A DNA stretch of 20,000 nt. Source: a virus. The notes below the pieces were generated by a model. That model saw nothing but the letters and a program-made list of their open reading frames with translations, ran no database searches and was not told the DNA's origin. Position numbers and translations under genes: made by a program. The stretch covers positions 1-20,000 of IMG/VR virus record IMGVR_UViG_3300030329_003121; one strand, 5' to 3'. Positions 15,784 through 20,000 of the stretch are shown here, one piece after another. Positions within the stretch are counted from its first letter, which is position 1; each line of letters opens with the position of its first letter.

Positions 15784-15960
15784 CTATTTTCTCGAACGAG
15801 CTTTCTTTTTTGCTGAAGCACTTAGTTCAGAAAAATGAAATAACTTTTTGCTGCCTTTAGTGTGTCTAGCTCCTGAGTGAACTTCACCGTTAGGCATTTT
15901 GTGCATCCCGCCTTTGTGGCGCGTCCCATCGCGGAAATAATGTGCTACACCTTTTGCCAT
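15784..15960 (-). CDS. Small His/Lys-rich protein (58 aa)
   Basis: Translated by hand from the ATG at 15960 to TAG at 15784-15786. It begins MAKGVAHYFRDGTRHKGGMH, continues KMPNGEVHSGARHTKGSKKL and ends KKKARSRK. It has six histidines and a high Lys/Arg content. The HYFxDGxxHKGGMHKMPxGxxHSGxxHTxxSKxL pattern is one I associate with tiny proteins in environmental podovirus genomes; no function is known. The ATG overlaps the stop of the 30-aa gene as TAATG. The evidence for coding is this overlap, the conserved-looking motif, and the next gene starting two bases after its stop. Confidence 0.75.
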   Translation of the reverse strand: MAKGVAHYFRDGTRHKGGMHKMPNGEVHSGARHTKGSKKLFHFSELSASAKKKARSRK

Positions 15961-16052
15961 TACTTTTTCTTTTTACCTTTTTTCATGGTGTTTTTTTTCA
16001 TGGTTTTTTTGGGTTTACCCATTTTTTTTCCATACCCTTTTCCCATCGGCAT
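15960..16052 (-). CDS. Very small Lys-rich protein (30 aa)
   Basis: The frame runs ATG at 16052 to TAA at 15960-15962 and encodes MPMGKGYGKKMGKPKKTMKK followed by a short Lys-rich end. Fourteen of 30 residues are lysine, five are methionine, and none is acidic. A consensus AGGAG lies about 8 nt upstream within the last codons of the 503-aa gene, and the stop overlaps the next start as TAATG. Very short proteins that begin MPMGKGxYG occur in other phages, as I recall. The RBS and exact coupling make this a real gene despite its length. It may bind DNA or RNA by charge. Function unknown. Confidence 0.72.
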   Translation of the reverse strand: MPMGKGYGKKMGKPKKTMKKNTMKKGKKKK

Positions 16053-16053
16053 T

Positions 16054-17565
16054 TTACTTCTCCTTTAGCCAATCATTTTTAAGTTTAGTAACCATCGATT
16101 TGTAAATTTGATACGCACTATTATTTTTCTTTTTATCAATGGCGCGTATAGCACTGTCGATCTGATTTTGAATGAAATCCCAATCGCTATGATTTTCTGG
16201 AATTGCCGCTATGATTTTTGGCGCAATGTCATAATATTTTTCTACCTCATTAGGCATATCTTGCATGAAGGTATCGCGAAATTTTCTTAATTTTGTAAGC
16301 GTTGGGCCATCATCAGCCTCACCTCTCCGATGAACAATTGCAGTTGTCAAAAAACATTCACCAGCATCATTATCTTCTTGTCCGTCATTCGGGAGATCAG
16401 GGTCAAACATATCATCAGTTGTCGCTGTGGTTTGGCCGACTGCGTCTGGATCAGTTGCTGTGTCTACACCACCTACTGTGTCCACTGCCTCAATAGCCTC
16501 ATTATAAGCTTGTTGGCTGGTAGCTGCTTTGCCTATAGCTTCAACACCATCGCGTGTGTCAACAGGATTAGCAATGTCTGTGGTTTGTGCTAAATCTTCA
16601 CTGACAGGATCACCACCAAAGAGTGAACTTCCTAATTGTCCAAATCCTTTTCCAATTCCCGCAATAGCATCACCAATGCTGTCGTAGCTAACAGTTGGAT
16701 TTCCAAATTCATCAATGTCAGAAAAATCAAATCTGGCTGTGTCAGGAATGTCTGGAAGATTATCAAAAGTTTGACCATATCCAGACATACCACCGCTTGC
16801 CATCAGTTCATCAAAACTGGGCGCATAATTTGGTGACTGCGGCCCAAAAACATCTTGAAAGCTTACTGCCTCTGGCTCAATTTCAACTGCATACGGATCG
16901 AAAAGTGCTGGAACTTCTGTCACTGTAAAATCTGGCGGTGGCGCACCAAAATCCACAAAGTTTTGTGTTTGTGATGCGTTTGCTCTGGCGTTTAAAGCAT
17001 TTTCAACCGCCTCATTTAAAGAAGTTCCCGCAAGTCCAAAAGTGGAGCTTGCCGTCATTGCTGACGGAACATCTCTCAGACCAATCGTTTGCCCTGGTGT
17101 CGTGCCAAACACATCAAATTGTTTATCTAAAAACTCGTTTGCTGGCCCAATTTGAGAAGCAATGCCAATAGCACTGCCGACAGGCCCACCAAGTAAACCA
17201 CCAAGCATTCCCGCAGTGTCAAAATTTCTACCATAAAGATCAGCAAAATCATTGGCAGTTTGAACATTTGAAGTTGAACCGTCAGGGCCACCTTGCTCCA
17301 CCTGTTCTCTGACAACATCACTCGTCGCTTGATTTCGTTGTTCCTCTCGTTTTCGCGCCTCCTCTTCTTCCCGACGAGCAACAGCAAGAGCGATCCGTTC
17401 AGCTCGAGGCGTGAAGTTTTGAAAATCAAATGGGGTCGGCAAAAATGGCCGATCTGCAAACGGGCCAGTGACTGGGTTTGACCCATAAAAAGACCGATTG
17501 ATATAGGGGTTTTGGATTTCTATCGGCCTACCCAAGCCCAAAAGCCCTGGAAGATACGTTGCCAT
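16054..17565 (-). CDS. Virion-region protein with C-terminal CFI-box-like domain (503 aa)
   Basis: Residues 1-50 are proline- and aromatic-rich. A charged helix (RREEEEARKREEQRNQ) follows at about 64-79. A glycine-rich hydrophobic stretch (about 119-139, MLGGLLGGPVGSAIGIASQI) looks membrane-active. The middle (about 200-400) is acidic, low-complexity and probably disordered. Residues about 402-500 form a compact domain opening ECFLTTAIVHRRGEADDGPT, with LTKLRKFRDTFM and YYDIAPKI. This resembles the CFI-box domain of bacterial proteins (CFIATAAYG ... LRxFRD ... YYxxAP), where the cysteine is invariant. The function of that box is unsettled. The gene is coupled to terL by TGATG. The hydrophobic patch suggests an ejected or internal virion protein. 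This is inference; no close family is recognised for the N-terminal part. Confidence 0.68.
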   Translation of the reverse strand: MATYLPGLLGLGRPIEIQNPYINRSFYGSNPVTGPFADRPFLPTPFDFQNFTPRAERIALAVARREEEEARKREEQRNQATSDVVREQVEQGGPDGSTSNVQTANDFADLYGRNFDTAGMLGGLLGGPVGSAIGIASQIGPANEFLDKQFDVFGTTPGQTIGLRDVPSAMTASSTFGLAGTSLNEAVENALNARANASQTQNFVDFGAPPPDFTVTEVPALFDPYAVEIEPEAVSFQDVFGPQSPNYAPSFDELMASGGMSGYGQTFDNLPDIPDTARFDFSDIDEFGNPTVSYDSIGDAIAGIGKGFGQLGSSLFGGDPVSEDLAQTTDIANPVDTRDGVEAIGKAATSQQAYNEAIEAVDTVGGVDTATDPDAVGQTTATTDDMFDPDLPNDGQEDNDAGECFLTTAIVHRRGEADDGPTLTKLRKFRDTFMQDMPNEVEKYYDIAPKIIAAIPENHSDWDFIQNQIDSAIRAIDKKKNNSAYQIYKSMVTKLKNDWLKEK

Positions 17566-19016
17566 CAGACTACATAACTCGTGTCAACTTCTATGGTTGC
17601 ACCCCAACCATAGCGCGAACCATGCGAAGCAGTTATTGCTTGCTCGGCAAAAGTTAAGCAAAAGGCATCAGCCAAATCTGGCGATCTTATCCCTCGTTTC
17701 CGCATCTCGTCTTTACTCTCAATTTTTATTTTTCCGCTCGAGGTAAATGTAAATCGTGGCGTTGCTAACTCGTGAACAAGTGATGGGTCATCTGGCAATT
17801 TACATTCTTTGGCCTCAAACCATTCTCGAGCACGACCCCAAAGCTCATCGCGTTGTCGCATATATTTATCTGTAAGCGATGCACTCTCAGCAACGTTTAT
17901 GCCTCTCGTTGGCAAATCTAGCTCCAGACAACGATCAACAACGCCAGCACCAATGCCAATAACATCTATACAAATTGTCTGCGGTCTATCTTGAATCATT
18001 GTCGTTTCATACTCATTCAAAATAATTCCAGACAGCTCCATCGTGTCCTTGTTGCGCCAAGTCTTTATTGGCTCAATCAAGGCATTTCCTTTGCGCTTTG
18101 CGAGTGCTGACCTGTCGCGACCTGATCTCGAAACATCCACACCCCAAATGACTGGAGCAACAGGAGAACCCTCAACATCACGAGTGAGTGAGGCGTTTAT
18201 AAGATCCAGCGGGATATAAGTGTCTTCATCAGACGGAGGAAACTCTCCCAACACTCGAGAATAAAATCCCGCACTCTCTTCGCCGTATCGGTCAGCCATG
18301 TCGCGAATGAAGTCGTCCGATACCAGCGGGTTGTCTTTACAACTAACAGTCTTAGTCCACCAATCATGCGATAAATCCGTATGTGTTCGATAAAAAAATC
18401 CACTGTTGCGAATTGGATTGCCAAGCAGCAAAGTCGTTGCGTTGTGGCCCGACATAGATCCACTTCCAGACTCAAATATAGTTTCTGGAATGCCGCTGGC
18501 TTCGTCTGCAATGAGAAGCACCGCTCCAGGCATCTCAACGTGTACGCCAGCAAGGCTCTCTGGGCGTTCTTTTGAAGCGGTTTTACACGCACAAAATACA
18601 GCACTTGGATTGCTTTTTAACACCATCCGATCCGATGTGGTCTCAAATAAATCGCCGATTGCTGGCGGCATTTGCTTGTGTCGGCGTTTTACCTCGGCAA
18701 ACAACGCATCAAATAATTGCGATGCAGTTGGGGCAGTGACAACCACTTTCGCTGGGTAGCGCGTTGTGAGAAACCAAATAATAATGGCAGCAGCACAGCT
18801 GCTTTTGCCAACGCCATGACCGCTTTTTACTGTTAATCGGCGTGTGCCAACAGCAATTTCTTGCATTACCTCAGTTTGCCAAGGCAGTGGCTTCATTTTT
18901 AAAACATTGGCGGCAAAGTCAGCTGGATTGTCGCGGTATCGTTTTACAAAATTTTTCCACGCTAAATTTTTTTCTGACAATTTTTTCCTAATTTTTTTTA
19001 CGCGGGTGGTATACAA
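17565..19016 (-). CDS. terL: Terminase large subunit (483 aa), apparent TTG start
   Basis: This is the packaging motor ATPase and headful or cos nuclease. Walker A is GHGVGKSS (residues 66-73). Walker B is VLLIADEAS with D171 and E172. LLLGNP at 196-201 is the coupling motif. The nuclease domain shows D294 in WGVDVSRSGRDRS, D351 in ICIDVIG, and D447/D450 in RSPDLADAF, the expected acidic metal ligands. PWQTEVMQEIA near residue 45 is the adenine-binding Q motif. The only in-frame early starts are TTG (19016, or 18980). The frame is closed upstream by TGA, and a GGGG element is about 12 nt away, a poor fit. The N-terminal length of about 44 residues before the Q motif is normal. The stop overlaps the next ATG as TGATG. 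The structured gap upstream is described separately. Confidence 0.96.
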   Translation of the reverse strand: MYTTRVKKIRKKLSEKNLAWKNFVKRYRDNPADFAANVLKMKPLPWQTEVMQEIAVGTRRLTVKSGHGVGKSSCAAAIIIWFLTTRYPAKVVVTAPTASQLFDALFAEVKRRHKQMPPAIGDLFETTSDRMVLKSNPSAVFCACKTASKERPESLAGVHVEMPGAVLLIADEASGIPETIFESGSGSMSGHNATTLLLGNPIRNSGFFYRTHTDLSHDWWTKTVSCKDNPLVSDDFIRDMADRYGEESAGFYSRVLGEFPPSDEDTYIPLDLINASLTRDVEGSPVAPVIWGVDVSRSGRDRSALAKRKGNALIEPIKTWRNKDTMELSGIILNEYETTMIQDRPQTICIDVIGIGAGVVDRCLELDLPTRGINVAESASLTDKYMRQRDELWGRAREWFEAKECKLPDDPSLVHELATPRFTFTSSGKIKIESKDEMRKRGIRSPDLADAFCLTFAEQAITASHGSRYGWGATIEVDTSYVV

Positions 19017-19039
19017 ATAATAACAGCACCCCTTTGCAT

Positions 19040-19186
19040 TTTGCTTGGGGGGTCTTCAAGCAAATCGAGCGAGGCAAAATTCAGTACAGGGAGAAATACA
19101 AAACCTCGCCTCGCTCGCGCATTTGGCAGCTTCTAAACCGAAATGCGGATTTGTAATCCGTTGGTCAATCGTTTAAAAACAATGAC
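19040..19186 (-). other. Structured intergenic element between terS and terL (candidate packaging site or RNA)
   Basis: The 170-nt gap has no convincing gene. It is nearly filled by inverted repeats placed end to end: 19040-19047 with 19057-19064 (8 bp, perfect); 19066-19075 with 19108-19117 (10 bp, perfect, cgagcgaggc / gcctcgctcg); 19118-19124 with 19141-19147 (7 bp, plus GG/CC with a bulge); 19146-19151 with 19155-19160 (6 bp, 3-nt loop); and weakly 19164-19167 with 19183-19186. No T-tract follows any of them on the minus strand. A cos or pac recognition site, a leader RNA or an RNA-processing region would each fit. Function is not known. Confidence 0.5.
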
Positions 19187-19636
19187 TTAGCCTACACTTT
19201 TCTGTAATGGATAGACATTTTTACTTTTTTCTATCGGATCTGCATCAGCCAATTCTTGCACAGCTGTTAAATGATCGTCATCTAAACTCACTTGACGCTT
19301 CTCAACCAATAATCCGCCGAGCTTTGCTAATCCCATTGCGGCCTGGGAAGCAGCTGACCACTGTCCAGCGGCAGTCGCGCCGTCTAGCGTGCGCCTCAGT
19401 GCGCCGCTAATTTCCTCAACAGTTATAGCTTCTTGACTGTATAATTCTGCTTTTAGCTGTTCTATACGGGCCGTAATCTTGCCGTTATGCATCAGTTCTT
19501 TAGAGCGCCGATGAATAGTCGCATTCTTCATCTTTTCTGCGTTGTACGCAATTCTGTAAGCCTCAGACGCATTACCTTCCGCAGTGGTAACATAAGCTCT
19601 ACAAAACTTATCTTGCTTAATTGTTAAACCAGCCAT
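19187..19636 (-). CDS. terS: Terminase small subunit (149 aa)
   Basis: The sequence MAGLTIKQDKFCRAYVTTAE followed by GNASEAYRIAYN is the N-terminal DNA-binding helix-turn-helix region of the Terminase_2-type small subunit (L-T-x-K-Q-x-x-F-x-x-x-Y ... N-A-x-x-A-Y-x-x-A-Y). A helix NATIHRRSKELMHNGKITAR follows, then RIEQLKAEL and an oligomerisation-type central helix (VEEISGALRRTLDGATAAG). The C-terminus is short and charged. A length of 149 aa is typical. The protein forms a ring that recognises the packaging start on phage DNA and stimulates TerL. The ATG at 19636 lies just 11 nt after a terminator T-run, and its Shine-Dalgarno is weak. The next gene is terL, as expected, but with an unusual 170-nt structured gap. 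Confidence 0.9.
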   Translation of the reverse strand: MAGLTIKQDKFCRAYVTTAEGNASEAYRIAYNAEKMKNATIHRRSKELMHNGKITARIEQLKAELYSQEAITVEEISGALRRTLDGATAAGQWSAASQAAMGLAKLGGLLVEKRQVSLDDDHLTAVQELADADPIEKSKNVYPLQKSVG

Positions 19637-19647
19637 TCTTTACTCAC

Positions 19648-19672
19648 AAAAAAACCAGCTCTTTCAAGCTGG
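19648..19672 (-). terminator. Rho-independent terminator upstream of terS
   Basis: On the minus strand CCAGCT and AGCTGG (6-bp stem, loop TGAAAG) are followed immediately by seven T. It would end messages coming from the HTH gene before terS, or attenuate a message that starts just upstream. Confidence 0.8.
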
Positions 19673-19686
19673 CTAAGTTTCCTTCC

Positions 19687-19706
19687 ACGGTAAAGAATTT
19701 TACCGT
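19687..19706. repeat. Perfect 8-bp inverted repeat (possible operator)
   Basis: ACGGTAAA and TTTACCGT are separated by GAAT. The repeat lies between the HTH gene and the terminator. Its right half overlaps the possible -10 hexamer at 19697-19702, as expected of an operator. No repressor is identified here apart from the neighbouring HTH protein. Confidence 0.6.
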
Positions 19707-19727
19707 TAAGTTAGTCTAATCAGTCAA
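19697..19727 (-). promoter_or_regulatory. Possible sigma70-type promoter before terS
   Basis: TTGACT (19722-19727) and TAAAAT (19697-19702) each match five of six consensus positions, but the spacer is 19 nt, longer than the ideal 17. The -35 overlaps the stop codon of the HTH gene. A transcript from here would soon meet the terminator at 19648-19672. Confidence 0.35.
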
Positions 19728-20000
19728 GTCCTTTTTGCATCTTTTTTTAATTTATACCAAAGCGTCAACATGGCATTCTCAAATCGATTTTTTACAGTCA
19801 CTCGATGCACACCGATTATTTTAGCAATCTTTTGCCACTGCGGCCCTCGCGAACTTTGGACAGCCGAATGCGCCACAGCCCAAATCAGTTTTCTATGCTC
19901 GTCATCCATTTCACAAATCACAGGCAGTATTAAATCAAACGCATCTATTTCACTTGCAGTAGCTGGCCCTGGCAAAACTTTTGAGTCCGTATAACCATAG
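19724..20000 (-). CDS. HTH protein resembling DUF6362, C-terminal part (5' end outside window)
   Basis: The frame is open to the right edge. The in-frame TTG at 19975 is therefore probably not the start, and residues before it (YGYTDSKVLPGPATASEIDA) match my memory of DUF6362 proteins, which have an AYGY...RxxPxPPSPxxI segment there. The C-terminal half, DEHRKLIWAVAHSAVQ and WQKIAKIIGVHRVTVKNRFE, is a helix-turn-helix like that of sigma region 4 (W-x-x-I-A-x-x-x-G-V-H-R-x-T-V). DUF6362-like proteins often sit just before phage terminase genes. A DNA-binding role, possibly in packaging or regulation of the structural operon, is inferred. The stop is TGA at 19724-19726, followed by the palindrome and terminator before terS. 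Confidence 0.7.
   Translation of the reverse strand, partial: YGYTDSKVLPGPATASEIDAFDLILPVICEMDDEHRKLIWAVAHSAVQSSRGPQWQKIAKIIGVHRVTVKNRFENAMLTLWYKLKKDAKRT

Noticed and set aside
15960-16052. A-AAA-AAC slippery heptamer in the 30-aa gene
   Set aside because: A -1 shift would meet a stop within about five codons and yields nothing of interest; the run simply reflects Lys codons.
18998-19039. Possible 13-codon leader peptide (MQRGAVIICIPPA) overlapping the terL start
   Set aside because: No Shine-Dalgarno precedes its ATG and nothing supports translation; the AT-rich context makes it likely by chance.
1-20000. CRISPR array, insertion sequence or complete tRNA gene
   Set aside because: I saw no regularly spaced direct repeats, transposase or full cloverleaf anywhere in the window.

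Overview
The window is part of the structural (virion) module of a tailed bacteriophage, and every convincing gene lies on the minus strand. It should be read from 20000 down to 1: HTH/DUF6362-like protein (cut by the right edge), small terminase, large terminase, a CFI-box-domain protein, five tiny basic proteins, a protein with a zinc-metallopeptidase-like motif, portal, a short conserved protein, scaffold, major capsid protein, a short conserved protein, head-tail adaptor, two beta-rich tail proteins, a P22 gp10-like tail hub, two small tail-region proteins, three internal or ejection proteins, and the N-terminal part of a tail fibre (cut by the left edge). The set fits a short-tailed (podovirus-morphology) phage: portal, SU10-type capsid, adaptor and hub are present, with no sheath, tail tube or tape measure. 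AT-rich composition and the small-protein families suggest an environmental, probably marine, proteobacterial phage. The host is inference only. No integrase, polymerase or lysis gene lies in the window.

Right end (20000 to 17565): packaging genes. A terminator, a perfect palindrome and a possible promoter separate the HTH gene from terS. terS and terL are separated by 170 nt, the longest non-coding stretch here, which is almost filled by end-to-end inverted repeats. terL appears to start with TTG.

Middle right (17565 to 13458): a 503-aa protein ending in a CFI-box-like domain, then five Lys/Arg-rich small genes (30, 58, 90, 61 and 78 aa) linked by 1-nt TAATG overlaps or very short spacings. 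Two of them were found by reading the strand directly because they are very short. A 548-aa protein with HEMQH follows, and its stop overlaps the portal start.

Centre (13458 to 9099): portal, an 87-aa protein, a palindrome, the acidic scaffold, then the major capsid gene with the strongest Shine-Dalgarno in the window. A clear rho-independent terminator follows the capsid gene. Its loop contains the apparent start codon of the next gene.

Left (9065 to 1): a tightly coupled neck, tail, ejection and fibre operon. It includes a protein built from three exact-length 40-residue repeats, and a fibre with NTAVG-type repeats. No stretch above 300 bases lacks a gene.
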